A stretch of 64,000 nt of DNA from the NCBI RefSeq assembly GCF_024585265.1, contig NZ_CP036533.1, positions 8,221,881 through 8,285,880 of the forward strand, given 5' to 3'. Positions 39,229 through 50,373 of this stretch are shown piece by piece (within the stretch, counting starts at the first letter, position 1; each line of letters opens with the position of its first letter). Source of the DNA: Bradyrhizobium sp. WBAH42. GTDB taxonomy: Bacteria > Pseudomonadota > Alphaproteobacteria > Rhizobiales > Xanthobacteraceae. The position numbers and the translations under genes are program-made. Below the pieces are notes generated by a model, which ran no database searches, had not been told where the DNA came from, and worked only from the letters and a program-made list of their open reading frames with translations.

Positions 39229-40396
39229 GCTGCCGCACATTAGCGTACACATGGCCCGGCAAACCACCGAGCCAGGCTTCGACGGCATTCACCGTCTCGA
39301 TCATGCAGGTGAAATCGCGGCCTTGAATGACCTTCTCGACCAGGCGGAGCTTTTCATCGGCAGCATTGGGATCTCGGTCCCAGACGGTAATGGTCGCCGT
39401 GACAAAGGCTTGTCCGATCTGATCGGACCCCAATTCCTGCAACGCCGCGTCGGCATCAAGCACCTTGTTGTGGGCGTCGGTATCGAGCAACGTCGACGGC
39501 TCGTTCGTCATGACTTCCTTGAGGATCGCGCCAATGGACTTTCTCTTTGCGAACCACTGACGACGAATCTTGGTCAGCAACTTGGTGGCATCCGTCTTGT
39601 CGAGCATGATCGCGCGGGTTGACCATCGATAAGAGAATGGCAGGCGATTCAGATCGTCCAGGATCCCCGGGGTCGTGGCGCCCGGAAAGCCGACAATCGT
39701 CAGGACCCGAAGATTCGCTGAGCCCAGCATTGGCTCCAGCCCGCCGGTCAATGGCTGGTCGGCCAACAGCGCATCGATGTACATCGGAATCTCGGGTACT
39801 CGAACGCGATGACGCTTGGTCGAGATCGTCGAGTGCAGATAGGTCAGCGTGTCCTGATCATCGAGCCAGGCGCATTCCGGCATGAATCCTTCGACGAGTT
39901 GAAGCACGCGGTTGGTTTGGTCGATAAATCCGCGGAGAACCTCGCGCGCGTCTGCTCCAACGCTGCGATCTCGGCCCTCATAGAGAAGTCGTTCTGCCTT
40001 GGCAGACCCCTCCTCCGATGGCAGAAAGAGGAAGGTCAGGAAATAGCTGGACTCATAATGGGTGCCCGCCTCTTCAAACTGAGCTCTGCGCTCCGCGTCG
40101 ACCAGCGCGGACGCGACATCCGGAAATGTACTCGGAGGATAGGCCCCAGCGAAATGACGCTGCGCCTCAACGAATACGGCCCACCCGGATCCGAGGCGAC
40201 GGACCGCGTTGTTCAGACGGCCGGCGACGGCGACAAGTTCAGCGGGCACTGCGCTATCCAGGTCAGGTCCCCGGAACTTTGCCGTCCGCTGGAACGAGCC
40301 GTCCTTGTTCAGGATGATTCCTTCGTCGACAAGGGCTGCCCAAGGCAGGAAGTCGGCGAGGCGTGCACTGGAATGGCGATATTCGGCAAGGTTCAT
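39229..40396 (-). CDS. trbE: TrbE N-terminal part, allele 1
   Basis: MNLAEYRHSSARLADFLPWA, then the CagE/TrbE region (FVEAQRHFAGAYPPSTFPDV, LVEGFMPECAWLDDQDTLTY) and GDPNA-type linker up to LGGLPGHVYANVRQ. It joins by 127 identical bases to the C-terminal half at 15675. Differs from allele 2 (46283-47348) at scattered positions, such as SSARL against SNARL and SEEGSAKAE against PEVGAAKAE. Preceded by a trbD fragment. Confidence 0.92.
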
Positions 40397-40409
40397 CATG
40401 ACTGAGAGC

Positions 40410-40495
40410 TCAAGCGTTGAGATGACCGGGGATGCGCAGATGTCGGCGCACCACATCGACAAAAGCGGGGTCGCGCTTGGCGGCCCAGACCGCGG
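40410..40495 (-). pseudogene. trbD: TrbD, C-terminal end cut by IS256 (allele 1)
   Basis: AAKRDPAFVDVVRRHLRIPG HLNA and stop, 11 bases before the trbE start. Upstream of AAK the similarity to the intact trbD (53794-54057) ends and the IS256 terminal region starts (GTACAGAGTCTTTCGCAC near 40502). So an IS256 copy lies inside trbD of this allele. Confidence 0.75.
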
Positions 40496-40560
40496 GATAA
40501 CGTACAGAGTCTTTCGCACTTTCAGGATTGACGGCTTCTTCTAGAATGAAGGAGCTTTGA

Positions 40561-41697
40561 ATGAACGATGGGAATGCCATGGGTCAGGTGATCCAAATTG
40601 ATGAGGCCCGGATTCGAGATCACCTGGGCGAGATGGTCCGCGGGACAGTGGAAGAGACACTGAACGCGATGCTGGAGGCCGAAGCGGACCAGCTGTGCGG
40701 TGCTGGGCGGTATGAGCGCAGCCCGGCGCGGCAGGACACGCGGGCAGGCAGCTACGAGCGAACGCTGCAGACCAAGGCGGGCGACGTCAATCTGAAGGTT
40801 CCGAAGCTACGGCGGCAAACCTTCGAGACGGCGATTATCGAGCGCTACCGGAGGCGGGAGAGCTCGGTTGAGGAGGCGCTGATCGAGATGTATCTGGCCG
40901 GGATTTCGGTTCGGCGGGTCGAAGACATCACGGAGGCGCTGTGGGGCACCCAGGTCAGCCCGAGCACAGTGTCGAACCTGAACAAGAAAGATCTATACCA
41001 AGATCGAGGCGTGGCGGAATCGCAGGATCGAAGGCGAGCATCCGTATCTCTACCTCGACGGCATCGTGATGAAGCGCAGCTGGGCTGGTGAGGTTCGCAA
41101 CGTGTCGCTGCTGGTGGCCTCGGCGGTCAATGCTGAGGGGTTCCGGGAGATCCTCGGCATCTGTGAAGGCGCCAAGGAGGACAAATCCGGCTGGTCCTCG
41201 TTTCTGCGGCATCTCGTCGATCGCGGTCTCAAGGGCGTGCAGCTGGTGATTTCCGACGCGTGCCGAGGTCTTGTCGAAAGCGTTGCGGATTATCTGCCGG
41301 AGGCACGCTATCAACGCTGCATGGTGCATTTTTATCGCAATGTCTTCAGCCACGTGCCGTCGACCCGGGTCCGCGAGGTGAGCCACATGCTCAAGGCCAT
41401 TCATGCCCAGGAGAGCCGCGCCGCGGCCGACGAGAAAGCCAGGACCGTCATCGCGGATCTGCGGGCCAGCCGTATGGCCAAAGCTGCTGATCTCGTCGAG
41501 CAGGCGGTTCACGAGACGCTCGCCTACTATGCCTTTCCGGACATCCATTGGCGGAAGATTCGAACGAACAATCCGCTCGAGCGCATCATGAAGGAGATCC
41601 GGCGACGAACCCGTGTCGTCGGCGCCTTCCCCGACGGTCAATCCTGTCTCAACTTAGCGGCGGCCCGGCTGCGGCACATTGCCGGAACGGCGTGGTG
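40561..41697 (+). pseudogene. IS256-family transposase (one frameshift, 3' end at 9335-9533)
   Basis: MNDGNAMGQVIQIDEARIRD, LCGAGRYERSPARQDTRAGS, LYLDGIVMKRSWAGEVRNVS with the first Asp, VISDACRGLVESVADYLPEA with the second, and NPLERIMKEIRRRTRVVGAF with the Glu. Near 40987 one extra A (AAGAAAGATC) moves the frame between SPSTVSNLNKK and IYTKIEAWRN. Bases 41571-41697 are shared with the natural C-terminus at 9407-9533. Apart from the extra base the gene would be complete. Confidence 0.87.
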
Positions 41698-42532
41698 CGT
41701 ATCATACGCGCGATCCTTGCCGGCGAGCGCGATCCCGAGGCGTTGGCGTGCTTGCGCCACTACAGTTGCCACTCCAGTGCCGAGACGATTGCGAAGGCGC
41801 TCACCGGGAGCTACCGCGCCGAGCATCTGTTTGCGCTCGAGCAGGCACTTGCGCTTTACGACACCTACCACGAGAAGGCATCTGCCTGCGACGCCCGGAT
41901 CGAAGCCGTGTTGAAGGAACTGAGTAACCATCGCGGTCGTGGCCATGGACCAGCACCGCGGGCATCGCTGCGTCGGAATCGAACCGATTCAGTCGAACGC
42001 TCTAGCTTTCGACGTCCGCGAGGCGCTGTTCGCGTTGCTGGGAAAAGACATCACCACCATCGACGGCCTCGGTCCTTACCTCTCGCTGAAGCTGATCGCT
42101 GAATGCGGTGACGACCTCTCCTCGTGGCCAAGTGCAAAGCATTTTACCTCCTGGCTGGGACTGGCGCCGAGCAACAAGGTCTCCGGCGGCAAAAGGCTCT
42201 CGTCCCGAACACGCCGATCCGGCGGCCGGGCGGCGGCGCTTCTGCGCCTTGCTGCCGTCACCGTCGGACGCACCGATACTGCGCTCGGCGCCTTTTACAG
42301 GCGACTTTCATCGCGCGTCGGCAAGGCCAAAGCAGTGACCGCCACGGCCCGCAAGATCGCAGTTCTGTTCTACAATGCTGTGCGATACGGAATGGACTAT
42401 GTCGATCCCGGGGCCTCGTCATACGAGACGCGCTACCGGACGCGAGTGGTCAACAATTTGCATCGGCGTGCCAAGGCATTCGGCTTCGTTCTCCAGCCGT
42501 TCGAGCCGAACGTCGGCGATGCCGTTTCTTAG
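41698..42532 (+). pseudogene. IS110-family transposase, second type, C-terminal part
   Basis: RIIRAILAGERDPEALACLR, AEHLFALEQALALYDTYHEK, and after a frame change near 41935 ITTIDGLGPYLSLKLIAECG and FTSWLGLAPSNKVSGGKRLS, ending VLQPFEPNVGDAVS. This is the Transposase_20 half of an IS110 protein only distantly like the copy at 33451. Bases 41698-41824 recur inverted at 54741-54867. Confidence 0.8.
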
Positions 42533-42795
42533 GAATCGTTCTCCAGGGTCAGCTCCCCGATCTTGGCGTGCAGCGCTTTCACGTCCACCGCGGGCTCGCT
42601 CATCCGGTTGCCTCCGCCAGGACCGAACACATTGGCCGCCGCTTCCTGAAGCTGGGCCTTCCACTGCGTGATCTGGTTCGGGTGCACGTCGAAATGCTCA
42701 GCCAGCTGGGCCAGCGTCATCTCGCCCTTAATCGCGGCTAACGCCACCTTCGCCTTGAATGCCGGTGCGTGGTGCCGACGGGTTCGTCTGCTCAT
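42533..42795 (-). pseudogene. IS3-family OrfA, truncated
   Basis: MSRRTRRHHAPAFKAKVALA, then the HTH region LAQLAEHFDVHPNQITQWKA and the start of the leucine zipper (HAKIGELTLEND) where the block ends. A different IS3 subgroup from the element that follows. The element's end lies near 42860-42882. Confidence 0.8.
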
Positions 42796-42882
42796 CGTCT
42801 CTCCTGATTCGCGGGTCAATCTTGCCCGCCATCAGGCAGAAACTCCACTTATCGCCCTGTCCAGATTTCCGGAGCCAGCTCT

Positions 42883-43760
42883 GATGGAGCAACGGACGAT
42901 CGGCGGAGCTGGTCGGGGTTGCGCAGCCGATCGTCCGTTGCGGTGAGGTGGGCGGCGTAGGCCGCGGGGGTCAGGTATTTCAGCGACGAGTGGGGACGCT
43001 GGAGATTGTAGTCGGCGACCCAGTTGGCGATCTTGGCGCGGGCGTCATCGAGATCGAAGAACAGGGTCTCGTTGAGTAGCTCATCGCGCATCCGGCCATT
43101 GAAACTCTCGACGAAGCCGTTCTGCATCGGCTTTCCCGGCGCAATGAAGTGCCAATCGATGGCTGCGTCCTTGCACCAAGCGAGCATGGCGTTGCAGGTG
43201 AATTCGGTGCCATGGTCGGACACGATCATTCCTGGCTTGCCGCGTCGCTGGACGATTGCCGTCAGTTCGCGGGCTACGCGCCGCCCCGAGATCGACGTCT
43301 CCGGAATGGCGCCCAGGCATTCCTTGGTGACGTCGTCGACGATGTTGAGGATGCGGAAGCGTCGGCCATTGGCGAACTGGTCGTGGACGAAGTCCAGCGA
43401 CCAGCGCGCGTTCGGCCTCGCCTCGACCAGGATCGGGGCACGGGTCCCCACGGCCTTGCGGCGAGCCCGCCGTTTGCGGACGGTGAGCCCTTCCTCGCGG
43501 TAAAGCCGGTAGATCCGGTTGATCCCCGATGGCTCGCCCTCCCGCCGCAGCAAGACGAACAACCGGCGATAGCCGAAACGCCGCCGCTCGTTGGCGAGAT
43601 CGCGCAATCGGCCACGCAGAACTGCGTCCGGCGGGCGGCTGGAGCGATAGCGGATTATCTTCCGATCCGCCCCCACAATCGAGCAGGCCCGCCGTTCCGA
43701 CAGGCTCATGACGGCCTGCAGATGCGCGATCGCAGCGCGCTTGGCGGCGGGCCCTACCAT
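42883..43760 (-). CDS. IS3-family transposase OrfB
   Basis: [23 protein letters not shown]_21 region ([20 protein letters not shown]), then the rve core with [23 protein letters not shown] (Asp), [18 protein letters not shown] (Asp) and [20 protein letters not shown] (Glu). It is probably made mostly as an OrfAB fusion by a -1 shift on the A7 run at 43761-43767. Its last 127 bases recur at 91-217. Confidence 0.9.
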
Positions 43761-44020
43761 TTTTTTGAAAGGAGCTCGCGAAGCGCGGCCGCATCGAGCA
43801 TCTGCTCGGCCAGAAGCTTCTTCAGCTTCGCGTTCTCCTCTTCCAAGGCCCTCAGCCGCTTCGCTTCGGAAACGTCCATGCCGCCGAATTTGGCCTTCCA
43901 ATTGTAGATCGTCGCCTCGGAAACACCGTGCTTGCGAGCCAGGTCGGCTGTCTTCGCCCCAGCCTCATGCTCCTTCAATACCGCGATAATCTGCTCTTCC
44001 GTGAACCTTGCTCGCTTCAT
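43754..44020 (-). CDS. IS3-family OrfA
   Basis: 88 residues: [23 protein letters not shown] ([20 protein letters not shown]) and leucine zipper ([20 protein letters not shown]), ending LLSKKW. The codons TCA AAA AAA TGG TAG form a slippery A-run just before the stop, the usual IS3 signal for -1 frameshifting into orfB. Confidence 0.92.
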   Translation of the reverse strand: MKRARFTEEQIIAVLKEHEAGAKTADLARKHGVSEATIYNWKAKFGGMDVSEAKRLRALEEENAKLKKLLAEQMLDAAALRELLSKKW

Positions 44021-44041
44021 CTGTCCGTGTGGGGGCGAGCG

Positions 44042-45004
44042 GTGGCAATCCATTCCATTCAATCGGAGACGAGTTCGCGCGGTGCGCGAATGCTGCGTAG
44101 CGCGCTCGGCTCCGCGATTGCCGGCTACCTCGAAGACGAAGCGATCATTGAGGTGATGCTCAATCCGGATGGGCGGCTGTGGATCGACCGGTTGTCGAAC
44201 GGCCTGATCGACACAGGCGAAACTCTGTCGGCCGCGGATGGCGAACGCATCGTTCGCCTGGTTGCGCATCATGTCGGCGCCGAGGTGCACGCCGGCGCGC
44301 CACGGGTTTCGGCCGAACTGCCCGGGACAGGCGAACGCTTCGAAGGTCTGTTGCCTCCGGTCGTTGCAGCACCGGCCTTTGCTATCCGCAAGCCCGCCGT
44401 CGCCGTGTTTACGCTCGACGACTACGTCGCCAGGCGCATCATGACTTCGGAGCAGGCCAAGACCCTGCAGAACGCGGTCGCCTCTCGGAAGAACATCCTT
44501 GTCGCTGGCGGGACATCGACGGGCAAGACCACGTTGACGAACGCACTTCTGGCCGAGGTGGCGAAGACCTCCGATCGGGTCGTGCTGATCGAAGACACCC
44601 GCGAGCTACAGTGCAGGGCGCCCAATCTTGTTGCGCTGCGGACCAAGGACGGTGTGGCGACGCTGTCGGATCTCGTCCGCTCGTCCCTCCGACTGCGTCC
44701 TGACCGCATCCCGATCGGCGAAGTCCGCGGCGCTGAAGCACTCGACCTTCTCAAGGCCTGGGGCACCGGCCATCCCGGTGGCATTGGTACCATCCATGCT
44801 GGCACTGCGCTCGGCGCGCTGCGGCGGCTCGAGCAACTCATCCAAGAAGCCGTCATCACGGTTCCGCGTGCTCTGATCGCCGAAACCATCAACCTCGTCG
44901 CCGTGCTTGCAGGCCGCGGCGCTGACCGCCGCCTCGCTGAACTCGCCGCCGTCTCAGGGCTGGATGCCACCGGTGACTACAGCCTTTCAACAGCAGGAGA
45001 CTGA
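44042..45004 (+). CDS. trbB: Conjugal transfer ATPase TrbB
   Basis: 320 residues from GTG 44042 ([20 protein letters not shown]). VirB11-type hexameric ATPase: Walker A ([19 protein letters not shown]), Asp box ([20 protein letters not shown]), Walker B region and His box ([20 protein letters not shown]). Powers assembly of the mating channel. trbC follows after one base. GTG is preferred as the alternative upstream frame lies in IS3 DNA. Confidence 0.94.
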   Translation: MAIHSIQSETSSRGARMLRSALGSAIAGYLEDEAIIEVMLNPDGRLWIDRLSNGLIDTGETLSAADGERIVRLVAHHVGAEVHAGAPRVSAELPGTGERFEGLLPPVVAAPAFAIRKPAVAVFTLDDYVARRIMTSEQAKTLQNAVASRKNILVAGGTSTGKTTLTNALLAEVAKTSDRVVLIEDTRELQCRAPNLVALRTKDGVATLSDLVRSSLRLRPDRIPIGEVRGAEALDLLKAWGTGHPGGIGTIHAGTALGALRRLEQLIQEAVITVPRALIAETINLVAVLAGRGADRRLAELAAVSGLDATGDYSLSTAGD

Positions 45005-45005
45005 C

Positions 45006-45157
45006 ATGCGTCAGCAATTTCGCTTTCTTCGAGGTACATCGTTGGCCGCCTACGGCACCATGTTTTTGGCAATTCAGCCCGCATGGGCGGCTGGCTCGAA
45101 CATGCCGTGGGAGCAGCCGCTCAATCAGATTTTGCAGTCAGTGGAAGGGCCGGTCGC
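45006..45157 (+). CDS. trbC: TrbC, N-terminal 50 residues (cut at join)
   Basis: MRQQFRFLRGTSLAAYGTMF LAIQPAWAAGSN: signal peptide ending AWA, then PWEQPLNQILQSVEGPVA. Bases 45031-45157 are identical to 53496-53622, where the gene continues. Beyond 45157 the sequence is flagellin. Confidence 0.9.
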
Positions 45158-46282
45158 CGTCTGTCGACCGGCAAGAGCGTCAACTCGGCCCTGGACAATC
45201 CCACCAACTTCTTCACCGCCCAGTCGCTCGACAACCGCGCCAGCGACATCAACAACCTGCTCGACGGCATCGCCAACGGCGTGCAGGTGCTGCAGGCTGC
45301 CAACACCGGCATCACCTCGCTGCAGAAGCTGATCGACTCCGCGAAGTCGATCGCCAACCAGGCGCTGCAGACCACGGTGGGTTATTCCACCAAGTCGAAC
45401 GTCTCCACCACCATCTCCGGTGCGACAGCGGCCGACCTGCGTGGCACGACCTCCTATGCGAGCGCCACGGCGAGCAGCAACGTCGTGTATAGCGGCGCGG
45501 CCGGCGGCACCACCGCGGCGACCGGCACCACGACGCTCGGTGCCACCATCGGCTCGTTCACGGGTACGGCGGGAACGGCCGGCGACGGCACCACGGCCTT
45601 GACCGGCGCCATCACCCTGATCGCCACCAACGGCACGACTGCAACGGGCCTCGCCAGCAACGCCCAGCCCGCCGACGGCGACACGCTGACCGTCAACGGC
45701 AAGACCATCACCTTCCGCAGCGGCTCTGCTCCGGCCTCGACCGCCGTTCCGACCGGCTCGGGCGTCAGCGGCAACCTCGTCACCGACGGCAATGGCAACA
45801 CCACGGTCTATCTCGGCACCGCCGGCACGCCGGCTGCGACCGTCAGCGATCTCTTGACCGCGGTCGATCTGGCCAGCGGCGTCAAGACGGTGTCCATCAG
45901 CTCGGGTGCTGCGACGATCGCGACCAGCGTCAACCAGACCGCTTCGAGCGTTGGTGCGGGCGCCGTCACGCTGAAGAGCTCGACGGGTGCGGACCTGAGC
46001 GTCACCGGCAAGGCCGACCTGCTCAAGGCGCTCGGCCTGACCACCTCGGTGGGCGGCGGCAACGCCACCGTGAGCGTCAACCGGACCACGAGCTCAACCT
46101 CGCTCGGTGCGACGATCACCGACGGCTCGACGCTGAACGTCAACGGCCACGTCATCTCCTTCAAGAACGCGCCGATCCCGGGCTCGACCGGTGCTCCGAG
46201 CGTTCCGACCGGTTATGGTGCCAGCGGTAACGTCCTCACCGACGGCAACGGCAACTCGACGGTCTATCTGCAGGGCGGCACG
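45158..46282 (+). CDS. fliC: Flagellin central part (collapsed from two genes)
   Basis: RLSTGKSVNSALDNPTNFFT, VLQAANTGITSLQKLIDSAK, then the hypervariable, Thr/Gly/Ala-rich middle (ATGTTTLGATIGSFTGTAGT and others). It shares 127 bases with the flagellin N-terminal piece (31455-31581) and 127 with the C-terminal piece (33095-33221). It is therefore the missing middle of the tandem flagellin genes, perhaps merged from both. Confidence 0.9.
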
Positions 46283-47348
46283 ACCTTCTCGACCAGGCGG
46301 AGCTTTTCGTCGGCCGCATTGGGATCCAGGTCCCAGACAGTGATGGTCGCTGTGACAAAGGCTTGTCCGATCTGGTCGGACCCCAGTTCCTGCAACGCCG
46401 CGTCGGCATCAAGCGCCTTGTTGTGGGCGTCGGTATCAAGCAGCGTCGACGCCTCATTAGTCATGACCTCCTTGAGGATGGCCCCGATGGATTTTCTCTT
46501 CGCGAACCACTGCCGCCGAATCTTGGTCAGCAGCTTGGTGGCGTCGGTCTTGTCGAGCATGATCGCGCGCGTCGACCAGCGATACGAGAATGCCAGACGA
46601 TTCAGGTCGTCCAGGATTCCCGGGGTCGTGGCGCCCGGAAAGCCGACAATCGTCAGAACCCGGAGGTTGGCTGGGCCCAACATCGGCTCGAGGCCTCCGG
46701 TCAGCGGCTGGTCGGCCAACAGCGCATCGATGTACATCGGAATTTCGGGTACTCGAACGCGATGGCGCTTGGTCGAGATCGTCGAGTGCAGATAGGTCAG
46801 CGTGTCCTGATCATCGAGCCAGGCGCATTCCGGCATGAACCCTTCGACGAGTTGAAGCACGCGGTTGGTTTGGTCGATAAATCCGCGGAGAACCTCACGC
46901 GCGTCTGCTCCAACCGTGCGATCCCGGCCCTCATAGAGAAGTCGTTCTGCCTTGGCAGCCCCCACCTCCGGCGGCAAATAGAGGAAGGTCAGGAAATAGC
47001 TGGACTCATAGTGGGTGCTCGCCTCTTCAAACTGAGCTCTGCGCTCCGCGTCGACCAGCGCGGATGCGACATCCGGAAAGGTGCTCGGAGGATAGGCTCC
47101 TGCAAAGTGCCGCTGCGCCTCAACGAACACGGCCCAGCCGGATCCGAGGCGACGCAAGGCGTTATTCAAGCGACCGACGACGGCGACAAGTTCAGCCGGC
47201 ACTGCGCTGTCGAGGTCAGGCCCCCGGAACTTCGCCGTCCGCTGGAACGAGCCGTCCTTGTTCAGGATGATTCCCTCGTCGACCAGGGCTGCCCAGGGCA
47301 GGAAGTCGGCGAGCCGCGCGTTGGAATGGCGATATTCGGCAAGGTTCA
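46283..47348 (-). CDS. trbE: TrbE N-terminal part, allele 2
   Basis: LAEYRHSNARLADFLPWAAL ... ITVWDLDPNAADEKLRLVEK. It lacks the ATG, which is at 54068 in the block sharing 47222-47348. Its other end (46283-46409) equals the last 127 bases of the window (63874-64000). Compared with allele 1 it has many point differences, so it is a real second gene copy. Confidence 0.92.
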
Positions 47349-48368
47349 GATTCGGATTGCTGGGGAGCGAGGTCGGATACCTCGCAACGACCCTTGCTGC
47401 GATCGACATTACGCTCGCAGCGTTGTTCTGGAGTTGGGGAACGGACGAGGACATCATCGCGCGCCTCGTCAAGAAAACGCTCTTCGTAGGGGTCTTTGCC
47501 TACCTCATCCGCAACTGGAACAGCCTGGCGCGCATCGTCTTCGAAAGCTTTGCCGGTCTTGGCGTGAAAGCATCAGGCGCAAGCCTCTCCGCATCGGATT
47601 TCCTGAGACCTGGAAAGATTGCTCAAGTCGGGCTTGATGCCGGCCGGCCGTTGCTCGACTCGATCTCCAACCTGATGGGCTACATCAGTTTCTTCGAGAA
47701 TTTCATCCAGATCGTCGTTCTGCTGTTCGCGTGGGTCGTGGTGCTGCTCGCCTTCTTCATTCTGGCGATCCAGCTCTTCGTCACCCTGATCGAGTTCAAG
47801 CTTACGACGCTTGCCGGCTTCGTGCTCATTCCATTTGGCTTGTTTGGCAAGACCGCCTTCGCGGCAGAGCGGGTTCTGGGCAACGTCATGTCTTCAGGGA
47901 TCAAGGTTTTGGTTCTGGCCGTTATCGTCGGCATCGGCTCGACTCTGTTCTCGCAGTTCACCGCTGGCTTCGGCGGCGCTCAGCCGACCATCGAAGACGC
48001 GATGACGCTCGTCCTTGCTGCACTCTCCTTGCTGGGCCTTGGTATATTTGGTCCCGGAATCGCAAATGGCCTGGTGTCGGGCGGACCGCAACTCGGCGCC
48101 GGTGCCGCGATCGGAACAGGCCTTGCTGCTGGCGGCATCGTTGCGGCGGGGGCAGGCCTCGCCGCCGGGGGCGCCGGTCTCGCTGGTGGTGCGATTGCAG
48201 GTGCCGCGCGCGGTGGGGGGGCCGTCTTGAGCGGTGCGTCTGCCGCCTATCGAAGCGGAGGCATGGCTGGCGTTGCGGAGGCTGGCGCCTCGGCCGCCAT
48301 GAGCCCGTTGCGTCGTGCAGCCGCCGCACTCGGCGGAGGTGGGGAGGCTGGTGCGCCGGCGAGCAGTT
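47349..48368 (+). CDS. trbL: TrbL middle part, allele 1
   Basis: About 340 residues: several membrane helices (TLFVGVFAYLIRNWNSLARI, IQIVVLLFAWVVVLLAFFIL, MTLVLAALSLLGLGIFGPGI) and a Gly/Ala-rich tail (GLAAGGIVAAGAGLAAGGAG). VirB6-like inner-membrane core of the mating channel. First 127 bases equal 18226-18352; last 127 equal the inverted 37683-37809. Confidence 0.92.
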
Positions 48369-49388
48369 GATTCGGATTGCTGGGGAGCGAGGTCGGATAC
48401 CTCGCAACGACCCTTGCTGCGATCGACATTACGCTCGCAGCGTTGTTCTGGAGTTGGGGAACGGACGAGGACATCATCGCGCGCCTCGTCAAGAAGACGC
48501 TCTTCGTGGGGGGCTTCGCCTACCTCATCGGTAACTGGAATAGCCTGGCGCGCATCGTCTTCGAGAGCTTCGCCGGTCTTGGGCTAAAAGCATCGGGCGC
48601 AAGCCTGACCGCATCCGATTTCCTGAGACCTGGAAAGATTGCTCAAGTCGGGGTTGATGCCGGCCGGCCGTTGCTCGACTCGATCTCCAACCTGATGGGC
48701 TACATCAGTTTCTTCGAGAATTTCATCCAGATCGTCGTTCTGCTGTTCGCGTGGGTCGTGGTGCTGCTTGCTTTCTTCATCTTGGCGATCCAGCTCTTCG
48801 TCACCCTGATCGAGTTCAAGCTCACGACGCTGGCCGGCTTCGTGCTCATTCCCTTTGGCTTGTTTGGCAAGACCGCCTTTGCGGCAGAGCGGGTTCTGGG
48901 CAATGTCATATCCTCCGGAATCAAGGTCTTGGTCTTGGCCGTCATCGTCGGCATTGGATCGACCCTGTTCTCGCAGTTCACCGCTGGCTTTGGTGGCAAT
49001 CAGCCGACCATAGAAGACGCGATGACGCTGGTCCTTGCTGCGCTCTCCTTGCTGGGCCTCGGTATCTTTGGTCCCGGAATCGCAAACGGTTTGGTCTCTG
49101 GCGGACCCCAACTCGGCGCGGGTGCCGTGGTTGGAACAGGCCTTGCTGCCGGTGGCATTGTTGCGGCGGGCGCGGGACTTGCCGCTGGCGGTGCCGGTCT
49201 CGCTGGCGGTGCGATTGCAGGCGCCGCGCGCGGTGGCGGCGCTGTCATAAGCGGAGCATCGGCCGCCTATCGAAGCGGAGGCATGGCTGGCGTTGCGGAG
49301 GCTGGCGCCTCGGCCGCCATGAGCCCGTTGCGTCGTGCAGCCGCCGCACTCGGCGGAGGTGGGGAGGCTGGTGCGCCGGCGAGCAGTT
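48369..49388 (+). CDS. trbL: TrbL middle part, allele 2
   Basis: Same extent as the previous block, with the same 127-base ends and scattered differences in between (FVGGFAYLIGN against FVGVFAYLIRN, FGGNQPTIED against FGGAQPTIED). The two blocks are the two arms of an assembly bubble between duplicate trbL genes, printed one after another. Confidence 0.92.
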
Positions 49389-50373
49389 ATGAGACCGGCT
49401 ATATCGATCTTCGCCCCGAGAATCCCGGCAAGTCCGATCCCGAGATCCGTCGCCTTATGGTCGGTCGCCTTCAGCATCTGGAAACGATGGGCCTTGCCAC
49501 CTCCGCTGCACCGGGCGAATGGATGGTCGGGCTTGAGACCGAGCGTAGCTTGCGCGATCTCGGCATGCGCGGCGACATCATCAAAACCATGCACCGCGCC
49601 TTTACCGAGCGGGGGGAAGCGCGCAGCGTTGCCGACTTCGTCATCGAGGGCGGCCAGCCGACATCCCAGCTTGTCGGACGGCTGGTCGACCGGGGACTGC
49701 ATGACGAACTGACTGGCGAGGCCTATGCCCTGATCGACGGAACAGATGGACGGGCGCACCATGTGCGCTTTCGAGGCCTTGAGGCCCTCGAACATGCACC
49801 GCCGGTCGGCGGCATCGTCGAGGTTCGACGCTTGGGTTCACCCGGCGATCCGCGCCCCACCGTGGTGCTCGCCACCCGTTCCGATCTCGATCTCGGTGGG
49901 CAGGTCACTGCAAAAGGGGCCACCTGGCTCGACCACAGGCTCGTCGAACGCGACCCCATGCCGCTCGCCATGGGTGGATTCGGCCGCGAGACCCGCGACG
50001 CCATGGAAGCCCGTACCGAGCATCTGATCCAGCAGGGTCTGGCGCGGCGGCAGGGCCAGCGCATTATCCTGCAGCGCGACCTCCTGAACACGTTGCGCCG
50101 GCGCGAACTGGACGAGGCGGCCGCAAAAGTCTCAGCCGACACCGGCTTGCCTCATGTGAACGCCGCCCCTGCGGAGCATGTGGCGGGCACGTATCGCCAG
50201 CGGCTGACGCTCGCCTCGGGACGCTTCGCCATGATCGACAACGGGCTCGGCTTCCAGCTCGTGCCCTGGTCGCGCGACCTCGAAAAGAGACTCGGCCAGC
50301 TTGTGACCGGCGTCGTGAAGGATGGCGGCGGCATCGAATGGGGCTTTGGCCGCAGGCGCGACCTCGGCCTCTA
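49389..50373 (+). CDS. Relaxase (VirD2-like, DUF3363), middle and C-terminal part
   Basis: YETGYIDLRPENPGKSDPEI RRLMVGRLQHLETMG, RDLGMRGDIIKTMHRAFTER, DRGLHDELTGEAYALIDGTD, and the end SRDLEKRLGQLVTGVVKDGG. The N-terminal nicking domain with the catalytic Tyr and His triad is not in the window. Bases 50246-50372 are shared with 18353-18479 next to traG. The open frame joining it to trbL upstream is accidental. Confidence 0.85.

Noticed and set aside
47349..49388. Tandem duplication of trbL
   Set aside because: The two blocks have the same start and end 127-mers as the single flanking contigs, so they are alternative paths of a graph bubble, not a tandem repeat.
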